A stretch of 10,434 nt of DNA from Alphaproteobacteria bacterium (GTDB taxonomy: Bacteria > Pseudomonadota > Alphaproteobacteria > RF32 > CAG-977). The notes beneath the pieces were generated by a model that worked only from the letters and a program-made list of their open reading frames with translations, made no database searches and was not told the origin of the DNA. The position numbers were made by a program, and so were the translations under genes. This document shows, piece after piece, positions 1-7,323 of this stretch (its first letter is position 1; each line of letters opens with the position of its first letter). The DNA lies in NCBI GenBank assembly GCA_017476085.1, contig JAFVEJ010000253.1:1-10434 (forward strand), written 5' to 3'.

Positions 1-1
1 C

Positions 2-781
2 GGTTTTATCACCGAAGCGGCCCAATTCGGCGATGAAATGAGCCGATTGTTTTTCATGCGTATCGTTTTTACGACAGAAACGGAAAACGGTTTTCGGGCG
101 GAATTTAAAGCGGCTTTTCAGTCGGTTGCGGCAGAGTTTGAAATGCAATGGAAACTGCATAACGGCGACCGTCCGGCGCGGCTGTTGTTGGCGGTTTCCA
201 AGGAAAGTCATTGTCTGAACGATTTGCTCTACCGCTATCGGGCGGGATTGTTGAACATCGAAATCGCCGGTGTTGTGTCCAATCACGAGGATATGCGGGA
301 TTTTGTCGAATGGCATAAAATCCCTTACTATTATTTTCCGCTACCGAAAGGTTCGACTTTTGAGCAGAAACGCGAGCAGGAAAACAAAATCCTGTCGCTT
401 GTTGACGAACTGCATGTCGATCTGGTCGTTTTGGCGCGTTATATGCAGATTCTTTCCGATGAAATGTGCCGCGCTCTGACAGGGCACTGCATCAACATTC
501 ACCATTCGTTTTTGCCGAGCTTTAAAGGCGCCAAGCCCTATCATCAGGCCTATGAACGAGGTGTTAAGCTGATCGGAGTGACAGCGCATTATGTCACTGC
601 CGATCTGGATGAAGGGCCGATTATCGAACAGGCCGTTGAACGCGTTGACCATACAAACACGCCGGAACAGCTGGTCGCCATAGGCAAGGATTTGGAAAAT
701 ATTGTTTTGGCTCGCGCAGTCAGATATCATACGGAAAGGCGCGTTTTGCTGAACGGTCATCGGACGGTAATTTTTAAATAA
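2..781 (+). CDS. purU: Formyltetrahydrofolate deformylase, 5' partial
   Basis: PurU hydrolyses 10-formyltetrahydrofolate to formate and tetrahydrofolate in the cytoplasm, balancing one-carbon pools and supplying formate for purine synthesis. The reading frame is open to the left edge. The residues before the first in-frame ATG (position 38), ending in GDEMSRLFFMR, match the end of the N-terminal ACT domain of PurU, so the true start lies outside the window and 259 residues are visible. The formyl-transferase-type catalytic domain is complete: NIHHSFLP (494-517) supplies the catalytic Asn and His, and LDEGPI (605-622) supplies the catalytic Asp (608-610). HCLNDLL and the HQAYERGVKLIG segment are also typical of PurU. 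The next gene begins 22 bases after the stop, so the two are probably co-transcribed. The family assignment is secure; only the N-terminus is missing. Confidence 0.95.
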   Translation, partial: GFITEAAQFGDEMSRLFFMRIVFTTETENGFRAEFKAAFQSVAAEFEMQWKLHNGDRPARLLLAVSKESHCLNDLLYRYRAGLLNIEIAGVVSNHEDMRDFVEWHKIPYYYFPLPKGSTFEQKREQENKILSLVDELHVDLVVLARYMQILSDEMCRALTGHCINIHHSFLPSFKGAKPYHQAYERGVKLIGVTAHYVTADLDEGPIIEQAVERVDHTNTPEQLVAIGKDLENIVLARAVRYHTERRVLLNGHRTVIFK

Positions 782-788
782 CGATTGT

Positions 789-794
789 GGAGGG
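789..794 (+). promoter_or_regulatory. Ribosome binding site of the Sel1-repeat gene
   Basis: GGAGGG lies 9 bases before the ATG at 804, inside the 22-base gap after purU. It is a strong Shine-Dalgarno match and supports that start. Confidence 0.75.
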
Positions 795-803
795 TAAAGT
801 AAA

Positions 804-2351
804 ATGAAGCCGCATACATTAAAGCATCTTTTGATCATTGGCGGTGTTTCCTGGTTGGCTTTAGCTTCTTCTGCGTATGCAACGTTAAAAGAAGCTTTGG
901 AAGCGATCAACGATCAAGATTATTCTTTTGCCGCGCAAGAATTAAACCGCTTGATTGAAAAAGAGCAAAATAAAGATGCTCTGTATCATTTGGGACAGAT
1001 GTATGAAAATGGTCTCGGTTATGAAAAAGATCTGCAAAAGGCCTTAACCCTCTACAAACAAGCTGCAGAAAAAGGAAATGAAAAAGCGGCTTTAAGAATT
1101 GGCAATGCTTATTATACCGGAGGCGAACTGGAAAAAGATTACCAAAACGCGTTTAAATGGTATATGGTCGCCGCGGAACAAAATAATTATCTTGCTCAAT
1201 ATAATATCGGTTTAATGTATGAAGAAGGAACCAGCGTAAAAAAAGACGCCGTCAAAGCATTTGAATTTTATAAAAAATCGGCGGATCAAGGATATGCTCC
1301 GGCTCAGATAGCGTTAGGGCATATGTTTTTAAACGGCATAGGAACGCCGCAGGATTATACTCAGGCTATTTTTTGGTACAAATTAGGCGCTGACCAAGGA
1401 GATTTTAATGCACAGATGAAATTGGCAAAATTATATGCCAATACTTCGGTGCGCGGATTGCCGTTCAATATTGTCGGCGCTCATATGTATTTCAACCTGA
1501 TTGCCGCTTACGGTTCATCTCCGTTAAAAGAAGAAGCAGCGCGGCTGCGCGATGAATTGACGGAGAAAATGACAAATGAAAATGTGACGCTTGCACAAAA
1601 CAGAGCAAATAAATGGAAAAAGAAAACGCGTGAAGCTTCTTTGCCAAGTCGCAGGGTCAATGACGGTATCCTGGATGAAGAAAGCGATGACTTTGTTCCG
1701 GATAAAAAAGAAAAAGGTTCGGAAGAAAAAGAGGAACAGATTCAGATCACTGTTCAAACGGATCTGCAGGAACTGCTGGTTGCGGCAGGAATATCCCGGC
1801 GGGATTTGAATAAAGCGGTAAGAGCGGATGATTTTTCGGAGATTGAAGCCGCTTTAAAACAAAAAACGGATGATCCTCTCGCACAGCTGGGGTTGGCGGA
1901 TTTATATGTTTTAGGACAAGGCTTGGATGAAAATCCTAAGGAAGCCATCAATATTTACAAAAAACTGGCCGGCAAAAACAATCCGATCGCTTTTTACAGA
2001 TTGGCTCCCTTGTATTGCGAAGGAAACGGCACCGAACCGGATTTGGCGGAATGTTACAAATTGATGTTGTTGGCTAAAAAATATGCGGATGAGGCGTCTT
2101 TGCCCGCCGTTTCGGAAGCAATGCAGATGCTGGATGAAAATCTGGATAAGGAAATTCGGGATGCCGGCAAAAAACTGGCTGATGAATGGGGACAAAAGAA
2201 AGAAATTCAGCCTAAAAAGAAAAAAATATTAGGATTGTTCAGCGGCGATAAAAAAGACGAACCAAAAGCGGAAAAAGCAGAAGATAAAAAAGAAGAATCA
2301 AAAAAAGAAACATCCGCAGCTGATGACGATGATTTGTTTTCGGGGTTGTAA
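804..2351 (+). CDS. Secreted Sel1-repeat (TPR-like) protein
   Basis: The 515-residue protein starts with a probable Sec signal peptide: Lys at 2 and 7, a hydrophobic core at about 9-20, and a likely cleavage after SSAYA (residue 26). About five Sel1-type repeats of 36 residues follow at 57-236, recognisable by LG.MYENG, KA..LYK.AAE.GN and related patterns. A charged linker covers about 280-315. Two or three more degenerate repeats lie at about 357-430. The tail (465-515) is low-complexity Lys/Glu/Asp and contains LFSG twice. Sel1 repeats form solenoids that hold partner proteins together, often in envelope or signalling complexes. No catalytic domain is visible, so the partner and role are unknown. 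The stop is 2 bases before the next ATG, which suggests translational coupling with the hydrolase. Confidence 0.85.
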   Translation: MKPHTLKHLLIIGGVSWLALASSAYATLKEALEAINDQDYSFAAQELNRLIEKEQNKDALYHLGQMYENGLGYEKDLQKALTLYKQAAEKGNEKAALRIGNAYYTGGELEKDYQNAFKWYMVAAEQNNYLAQYNIGLMYEEGTSVKKDAVKAFEFYKKSADQGYAPAQIALGHMFLNGIGTPQDYTQAIFWYKLGADQGDFNAQMKLAKLYANTSVRGLPFNIVGAHMYFNLIAAYGSSPLKEEAARLRDELTEKMTNENVTLAQNRANKWKKKTREASLPSRRVNDGILDEESDDFVPDKKEKGSEEKEEQIQITVQTDLQELLVAAGISRRDLNKAVRADDFSEIEAALKQKTDDPLAQLGLADLYVLGQGLDENPKEAINIYKKLAGKNNPIAFYRLAPLYCEGNGTEPDLAECYKLMLLAKKYADEASLPAVSEAMQMLDENLDKEIRDAGKKLADEWGQKKEIQPKKKKILGLFSGDKKDEPKAEKAEDKKEESKKETSAADDDDLFSGL

Positions 2352-2353
2352 CA

Positions 2354-3100
2354 ATGGATGATTTTCTGTTTCTTCAAAATGATCAAAAGCTTTCTTTTCG
2401 GCATGTTCCGGGGCAAAAAGAAACGGAAGTTTTGTTTATGCATGGCACGCTGTCGGACAAGAATGCTTCGAAGTCACTCTTCTTGGAAGATTTTTGCAAA
2501 AGAAATCAAATCGGTTATACGGCTTTTGATTTTATCGGTCATGGGGATTCTTCGGGAAAATATACCGACGGAACAATCGGAATCTGGTTGGAAAATGCAC
2601 TGGAAATTATTGATCGGGTGACACAGCGAGATTTAATCCAGGTCGGCATCTATATGGGAGGATGTATTTCTTTGCTGGCGGCCCGAATGCGACCAAAACG
2701 GATAAAAGCGGTTGTCGGTTTGGCTGCCGCCGCCGATTTTACAATTGATGTCTGGAACTCTTTTTCTGAAAAACAGAAAAAGGAAATCCACGACAAAGGC
2801 GTGATTTACACGCCAAACGGTTGGACAGAGCAGGGGGATCCTTGGACAGTAACGTTGTTTGAAGATGCAAAAAAGTACCTGCTTTTGAATGGAAAGGGGA
2901 GTTTGGACATTGATTGTCCGATCACTTTAATTCATGGTCAGCAGGATAATTGCGTTCCGATTAAAACAGCTTTTGAAATAATGGATTGCGCAAAAACAGA
3001 AAACGTTAAAGTAATCGTTTTAAAAAATAGCGGACATAGGCTTTCGGAGCCGTATGAACTAGCTGTTTTGGAAGCGGAATTGTCAGCGTTTCTGTCTTGA
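2354..3100 (+). CDS. ABHD10-like alpha/beta hydrolase with Tyr at the nucleophile position
   Basis: This 248-residue cytosolic protein (no signal peptide) has the whole alpha/beta-hydrolase layout of the ABHD10/YqiA-like serine esterase group: the oxyanion-loop segment FMHGTLSDKNASK (28-40), FDFIGHGDSSG (58-68), the nucleophile-elbow region (96-104), the acid Asp198 in HGQQDNCVP and His228 in NSGHR. Family members carry G-x-S-x-G (for example GSSLGGW) at the elbow. Here it reads G98-I-Y100-M-G102-G-C, so the nucleophile Ser is replaced by Tyr (codon TAT, 2651-2653) while Asp and His remain. It may be a pseudo-hydrolase or binding protein, an enzyme with altered chemistry, or the result of a point change, since TCT to TAT is one base. 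Its ATG follows the Sel1 gene stop by 2 bases with GGGG just upstream. It converges on motB. Confidence 0.82.
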   Translation: MDDFLFLQNDQKLSFRHVPGQKETEVLFMHGTLSDKNASKSLFLEDFCKRNQIGYTAFDFIGHGDSSGKYTDGTIGIWLENALEIIDRVTQRDLIQVGIYMGGCISLLAARMRPKRIKAVVGLAAAADFTIDVWNSFSEKQKKEIHDKGVIYTPNGWTEQGDPWTVTLFEDAKKYLLLNGKGSLDIDCPITLIHGQQDNCVPIKTAFEIMDCAKTENVKVIVLKNSGHRLSEPYELAVLEAELSAFLS

Positions 3101-3104
3101 AAAG

Positions 3105-3767
3105 CTATTTATAAACGGGGTCCATACGCAGACGAACCCGGCGATTCCGCTGCTGATTATGCTGAATAGGTTCGCCGTAGGCGTTACGATTTGGATACAG
3201 AGGCTGATTGTCCGCTAATCCGACAGCGCGCAAACGAGTAGGGTCTATTCCGTTATCAATCAGAAAACGTGTTACGGCCGAGGCTCTGGCCGCTGACAAT
3301 TCCCAATTTGACGGGAATTGATCCGTGTGAATAGGCGAATCATCCGTATGGCCTTGAACTTCAAATCTGAAGATGTTGTACCGTGTGGCTTTTAATGTTG
3401 ATGCCAAGCGCCTTAAAACAGGAGTAGCATTGGCTTTTAAAACAGCAGAGCCGCTGTTAAAAAAAGTGTCCGATTCAATGTCAAGGATTAATCCCATATG
3501 ATCGCTGCCCAGCGTTGTTGTTTCATCCATTTTTAAAGCGCGCAAATCGTCATCGAGGTCGGATCTGAGCAGTGCTACCGGTTTATCGACCTGCCGATCC
3601 ATAAATTCGCGCGTCATACCCGAACGAATCTGTTCAAACATAACGGTATCCATTTTTGAAGCGGCCAACAACATAACAAAGAAACACAGCAACAACGTTA
3701 CGCAGTCACCGTATGTTCCTTGCCAGTCGTCAGTATTAACTTCTTTCTTTTTTGGAGGCACGGGCAT
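3105..3767 (-). CDS. motB: Flagellar motor stator protein MotB/PomB
   Basis: MotB is the peptidoglycan-anchored half of the ion-driven stator that turns the flagellar rotor. The 220-residue protein has a short basic, cytoplasmic N-terminus, then one membrane segment (about 18-36, TYGDCVTLLLCFFVMLLAAS). Asp21 in that segment corresponds to the ion-carrying Asp of the family (D32 in E. coli MotB, D24 in PomB). The C-terminal OmpA-like domain (about 92-216) shows GHTDD (139-143), NWELSAARA (154-162) and NRRVRL (208-213), the peptidoglycan-binding signature. It is shorter than E. coli MotB (308 residues), mostly in the linker. The segment resembles the Na+-type PomB helix (LLLCFFVMLL), but the coupling ion cannot be decided from this. 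It follows motA by 14 bases with AAGGA as ribosome binding site, so the two form an operon. Confidence 0.93.
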   Translation of the reverse strand: MPVPPKKKEVNTDDWQGTYGDCVTLLLCFFVMLLAASKMDTVMFEQIRSGMTREFMDRQVDKPVALLRSDLDDDLRALKMDETTTLGSDHMGLILDIESDTFFNSGSAVLKANATPVLRRLASTLKATRYNIFRFEVQGHTDDSPIHTDQFPSNWELSAARASAVTRFLIDNGIDPTRLRAVGLADNQPLYPNRNAYGEPIQHNQQRNRRVRLRMDPVYK

Positions 3768-3775
3768 ACGAAAAA

Positions 3776-3780
3776 TCCTT
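3776..3780 (-). promoter_or_regulatory. Ribosome binding site of motB
   Basis: On the minus strand, AAGGA lies in the 14-base gap between the motA stop and the motB ATG, 8 bases before the start. It supports the start at 3767. Confidence 0.6.
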
Positions 3781-3781
3781 A

Positions 3782-4582
3782 TTAACGCTCCATATCACGA
3801 TCGATCAGGAAATGTTGAGACGGGTCAAGAAATGCATTCAGTTTATCTTGAATGTATCGCGGGCTTTTGCGTTCTGCCAACAAAACAAGACTTTCCGCAA
3901 CCAGCAGATTGCGAAACAAAGCGTCATCAGAACGGGCGGTCAGTTTAATGCCGGCCGGCAAGTAAATCAGACGGGCAGACAGCACGCCGTAAAATGTTGT
4001 AATCAAAGCCACGGCCATACCGGAACCGATTGCCGACGCATCCGCCCCCATATTCGCCAACATAACAACCAAACCGATCAATGTTCCGGCCATACCGAAC
4101 GCCGGCGCGTAAGCTCCGATATTTGTTAAAATTTCAGCCGGTTTCCCTTCGCGCTGATAAGCGCTGTAAGCGGCTTCTTTCAAAATTTCACGGACTTCGT
4201 TGCCGGTATAGCCGGAAATGACCAATTCCACGCCGTATTTTAAAAATTGATCGTCTTCTCCGACCGAACTTAAAGCATCGTTTTCCAAGCCCTGCAATCC
4301 ATTTTTTTGCGTAATGTAGGCCCATCGGACAAAACGGCCGACTTCGTCTTTATAAGAAGCGGGGGCTTCTCCTTTGTTTTTAAAGATGGAAAGCCATTTT
4401 TTGTTTGCCAAATTGACTTCGGATCCTTTATATCCCATCAGCATTGAAAAATACGGGCCGATGATAACCAATAGAAAACTGCCGGTATCCCAGAACATCG
4501 AAATGTCCGGAGTAGCAATACGAATGGTGGCAAAAACAATGCCCCATCCCAAAATAATCCCCAAAACAGAACTTTTAGACAT
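3782..4582 (-). CDS. motA: Flagellar motor stator protein MotA/PomA
   Basis: MotA and MotB together form the inner-membrane ion channel that generates flagellar torque. The 266-residue protein has four hydrophobic segments (about 4-22, 31-50, 152-178 and 185-208) with a large cytoplasmic loop between the second and third. APAFGMAGTLIGLVVMLANM (159-178) is the hallmark third segment, with Pro160 at the conserved channel proline; Pro209 in LIYLP is the second. The loop stretch GRFVRWAYITQKNGLQGLE (83-101, Arg84, Arg87 and nearby Glu) matches the charged region that contacts FliG. The TLIGLV and MAVALITTFYG wording is PomA-like. The ATG at 4582 has only a weak ribosome binding site (CAGAG). The gene is first in the motAB operon and diverges from the c-di-GMP gene. 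Whether it is H+- or Na+-driven is not determined. Confidence 0.93.
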   Translation of the reverse strand: MSKSSVLGIILGWGIVFATIRIATPDISMFWDTGSFLLVIIGPYFSMLMGYKGSEVNLANKKWLSIFKNKGEAPASYKDEVGRFVRWAYITQKNGLQGLENDALSSVGEDDQFLKYGVELVISGYTGNEVREILKEAAYSAYQREGKPAEILTNIGAYAPAFGMAGTLIGLVVMLANMGADASAIGSGMAVALITTFYGVLSARLIYLPAGIKLTARSDDALFRNLLVAESLVLLAERKSPRYIQDKLNAFLDPSQHFLIDRDMER

Positions 4583-4619
4583 AGCGTACTCTGAAATTAT
4601 TCAAGGTTTTAGATCATAA

Positions 4620-4648
4620 TTTTTACCGCGCCCGTTCATAAAAATCAA
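4620..4648 (-). promoter_or_regulatory. Possible promoter for motAB
   Basis: On the minus strand, TTGATT (4643-4648) and TAAAAA (4620-4625) are separated by exactly 17 bases, about 38 bases upstream of the motA ATG. Each box matches 4 of 6 positions of the housekeeping consensus. The match is moderate in an AT-rich region, so it could be chance. Confidence 0.3.
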
Positions 4649-4719
4649 CGCTTAAAAGAAAAGCGGCATATTTTTTATAACGGAACGATGAATTTTCTTT
4701 TATTTTTTAAAATCATAAG

Positions 4720-4740
4720 TTATAAGAACAATACTTATAA
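4720..4740. repeat. Inverted repeat TTATAAG-N7-CTTATAA in the divergent intergenic region
   Basis: A perfect inverted repeat with 7-base arms (4720-4726 and 4734-4740) and a 7-base spacer lies in the 188-bp AT-rich region between motA and the c-di-GMP gene. Its right arm overlaps a perfect TATAAT. It has the size of a transcription-factor operator, but AT-rich palindromes arise easily by chance. No other clear structure was seen in 4583-4770. Confidence 0.45.
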
Positions 4741-4741
4741 T
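4736..4741 (+). promoter_or_regulatory. Possible -10 box of the c-di-GMP gene
   Basis: A perfect TATAAT lies 14 bases before the first candidate start codons. No good -35 box is found 16-18 bases upstream, where the sequence is simply AT-rich. If used, transcription would begin near 4748, at or just before the ribosome binding site, leaving a very short leader. Activator-dependent use or chance are both possible. Confidence 0.35.
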
Positions 4742-4747
4742 TCTATC

Positions 4748-4755
4748 AGAGGGGG
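4748..4755 (+). promoter_or_regulatory. Ribosome binding site of the PAS-GAF-GGDEF-EAL gene
   Basis: AGAGGGGG is the only Shine-Dalgarno-like element ahead of the gene. It lies 6 bases from CTG at 4762 but 15 bases from TTG at 4771, so it fits the upstream CTG better than the usual TTG choice. An in-frame TAA at 4738-4740 rules out a start farther upstream. Confidence 0.5.
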
Positions 4756-4770
4756 CTGAAACTGGTTTCG

Positions 4771-7275
4771 TTGTTAAAAAACAACTCAAACGCCATTCTT
4801 AAAATTGACCTCAAGGGAATAATCCTTGAGGCAAATGTCACGGCTCATCGTTTATTCGGTTATGAAAACAACGAATTAAACAATAAGCCGGTGCAGCTTG
4901 TTTTGCCCCAAAATGATCATAAACAAATTCCTTTCGGAATTTTAGAGGGCATGCTCGATCATCTTGATCAGTCCAATATGATTGAGGCCGTCGGGCTGAA
5001 AAAAGACGATACAGAGTTTCCCGTTGAAATCGTTTTGACACGGTGTGCGTCCGAATACGTTTGTCAGCTGCGCGATATTTCCCGCCGACAAATGTCCGAA
5101 AGTATGGATAATATTCTTCATGCGACGCTGCGTCGAGTCATACGCGGTCAGACATATCAGGAATTTTGTTCGTTTTTATGTGAAAAAATTGTTGATTTAC
5201 TGGGCTGTCCTTTGGTGTGGATCGGCAAAAAAGAAACAGACGGTTCTGTTTGTGTTGAAGCTGTCGCCGGCAAATTGTCGGAAGGATTCCCGACAAAACC
5301 GATCCGTTGGGATGATCTGACGGAAAAATTCGGTCCGACCGGGCAGGCCATTCGAACCAAACGCACGGTCGTGGTAGAACTGCTGGACGACAAAGTCGTT
5401 GATGCGGACGGACGGGAACATACCCGGCAGATAATCGTTTTTCCCTTAATGACGCATGAGGGGGCTGAGGGCGTTTTAGAAATCCATTCGGGATTGGGAA
5501 AGCTGGATAAAGTGACCATACAACGTTTGGAAACGTTTTCTTTGCGTATCGCTATGGCAATGCAGTTTGCAGCGGATCAGCAAAATTTAAGGCTTCAGCG
5601 CGCAGCTTTGGAAACGTCCGCAAACGCTTTTATAATTACAGATGATAAAGCTAATGTCGTATGGGTTAATGAGGCTTTTTGTTCGTCCAGCGGCTATCGG
5701 CAGGAAGAAGTGCTGGGGCGCAGATTGCCCTTTTTAAAGACGGATCTGCAAAATGACGCTTTTTACAATGAAATGTGGGAAGCGTTGCGTGCCGGGAAAA
5801 GGTGGCAGGGGGAAATCGTTGAACGTCACAAATCCGGCTCTTTGTACACGGTAGATCAAAGAATCACTCCTATTTTAAGGGCAGATAAAGGATTATCCTA
5901 TTGCGTCATCGCGCGTGAAGATGTGACAGAACGTAAAAATGCGGAAGGTCAGATTATACATCTGGCCAATTATGACCAGCTGACCGGTTTGCCGAATCGC
6001 CGCTTGTTTCATGAACAACTGAAGCAGATTTTAAAACGGGCAGAAAAACGTCATAAAAAAGTTGCTTTAATCTTTGCCGATTTAACGAATTTTAACAGAA
6101 TTAACGACACTTTGGGTCATGCCGCCGGAGACATTCTTTTAAAAACCGTTGCGGAACGATTGTTGAAAATGACAGCCGGCGATGCCTTTGTCGCCCGTAT
6201 CGGCGGGGATGAATTCACAATGATTATTGAAGACATTCCGAATGCCGAAACGGCGGCTTTAAGCGCTCGTACAATGATTGAAACAATACTGTCGCCGATT
6301 ATTTTAAACGGAACGGAAGTTAATGTCGGAGCCTGCGTCGGCATTTCGATCTTTCCGGATGACGGAACGGAACCGGAAAAACTGGTGAATTTTGCAGATA
6401 TGGCTTTAAGAACGGCAGCTCATTCCTCGCCGAACAGTTACTTCTTCTTTTCCCAGGAAATGAACGAAGAAACGGAAGATCGGCTGACGTTGGAACGGGA
6501 TTTGCGCAAGGGGTTGATACAAAAAGAATTTGCTTTGTACTTTCAGCCTCAACTGGATGTCAGAACAGGCAGAATCAATGCTGCGGAAGCGTTGGTTCGT
6601 TGGTTCCATCCGACGCGCGGCATGGTGTCTCCGATGCGGTTTATTCCGATCGCAGAAGATACGGGGCTGATTATTCCTTTGGGCGATTGGATTTTAAAAG
6701 AAGCTTTGCGCCATATAAAGCTTTGGGACGAGATGGGATTGCCGAAAATATCAATCGCGGTTAATTTGTCGGCCATTCAGTTTCAGCAGGAAGATTTAGC
6801 CGGCACTATCGAAAAAATTTTATCGGATAGCGGTGTCGCCCCCGAACGGTTGGAGCTGGAATTAACAGAAAGCGTCGTTATGCAGGATGCCCGCAAAGCC
6901 GATAACATTTTATCTCGTTTGTCTCGTGTTGGAATTAAACTGGCTATTGACGATTTCGGAACGGGATATTCTTCATTAAGCTATTTAAAACGCTTTGCCG
7001 TAGATCGTTTAAAAATCGATCAGTCTTTTGTGCGTGATATGACGCATAATTATGATGATGCCGAGATTGCCCATGCCATTATCAATTTAGGTCATACGTT
7101 AGGGCTGGAGATTGTTTCCGAAGGTGTTGAAACAAAGGAGCAGCTTGAACTGCTGAAACAGCAGGGGTGTGATATTATTCAAGGATACTATATCAGCAAA
7201 CCGATTCCGGCATCCGATATTCCGGACTTTTTACGCTCTGAAAAAGCTTTTTCATTATTTAAATTTTTTCGTTAA
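4771..7275 (+). CDS. PAS-GAF-PAS-GGDEF-EAL cyclic-di-GMP signalling protein
   Basis: This 834-residue protein has no membrane segment and probably works in the cytoplasm. Domains in order: PAS (about 3-105), GAF (about 113-272), PAS with its PAC tail (about 278-390), GGDEF (398-560) and EAL (575-825). GGDEF at 478-482 is intact, with Asp437, Asn445 and Asp454 in the usual metal and guanine positions. The Lys normally present as F-K is Asn442, and no RxxD inhibitory site precedes GGDEF. In the EAL domain the residues needed to hydrolyse c-di-GMP are all present: EAL 606-608, Asn665, Glu697, DDFGTG 727-732, Lys748 and Glu784. A bifunctional enzyme or a phosphodiesterase tuned by its sensor domains is likely; net activity cannot be read from sequence. 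There is no in-frame ATG or GTG before the first PAS domain. TTG 4771 is used here, and CTG 4762 would add three residues. It diverges from motAB. Confidence 0.92.
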   Translation: MLKNNSNAILKIDLKGIILEANVTAHRLFGYENNELNNKPVQLVLPQNDHKQIPFGILEGMLDHLDQSNMIEAVGLKKDDTEFPVEIVLTRCASEYVCQLRDISRRQMSESMDNILHATLRRVIRGQTYQEFCSFLCEKIVDLLGCPLVWIGKKETDGSVCVEAVAGKLSEGFPTKPIRWDDLTEKFGPTGQAIRTKRTVVVELLDDKVVDADGREHTRQIIVFPLMTHEGAEGVLEIHSGLGKLDKVTIQRLETFSLRIAMAMQFAADQQNLRLQRAALETSANAFIITDDKANVVWVNEAFCSSSGYRQEEVLGRRLPFLKTDLQNDAFYNEMWEALRAGKRWQGEIVERHKSGSLYTVDQRITPILRADKGLSYCVIAREDVTERKNAEGQIIHLANYDQLTGLPNRRLFHEQLKQILKRAEKRHKKVALIFADLTNFNRINDTLGHAAGDILLKTVAERLLKMTAGDAFVARIGGDEFTMIIEDIPNAETAALSARTMIETILSPIILNGTEVNVGACVGISIFPDDGTEPEKLVNFADMALRTAAHSSPNSYFFFSQEMNEETEDRLTLERDLRKGLIQKEFALYFQPQLDVRTGRINAAEALVRWFHPTRGMVSPMRFIPIAEDTGLIIPLGDWILKEALRHIKLWDEMGLPKISIAVNLSAIQFQQEDLAGTIEKILSDSGVAPERLELELTESVVMQDARKADNILSRLSRVGIKLAIDDFGTGYSSLSYLKRFAVDRLKIDQSFVRDMTHNYDDAEIAHAIINLGHTLGLEIVSEGVETKEQLELLKQQGCDIIQGYYISKPIPASDIPDFLRSEKAFSLFKFFR

Positions 7276-7288
7276 ATAGTTGGCAATA

Positions 7289-7312
7289 AAAAACCCTTCC
7301 GAAGAAGGGTTT
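7289..7312. terminator. Bidirectional intrinsic terminator
   Basis: AAAACCCTTC and GAAGGGTTTT form a perfect 10-bp stem around a CGAA loop. Because of the A-run on one side and T-run on the other, either strand gives a hairpin ending in U residues. It lies 13 bases after the stop of the c-di-GMP gene and 11 bases beyond the end of the opposing AsmA-like gene, so it probably ends both transcripts. Confidence 0.88.
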
Positions 7313-7323
7313 TGATTTGAATA

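Noticed and set aside
38..40. ATG at 38 as the purU start
   Set aside because: The frame is open to the edge and the preceding residues match the ACT domain, so the gene continues outside the window.
341..910. 189-residue open frame on the minus strand over purU
   Set aside because: It lies antisense to the clear purU gene and shows no domain or signal; it is a shadow frame.
4676..4706. Possible flagellar sigma-28 promoter for motAB on the minus strand
   Set aside because: TAAA is followed after 16 bases by CGTTATAA, which matches only the last four bases of the GCCGATAA -10 consensus; too weak to call.
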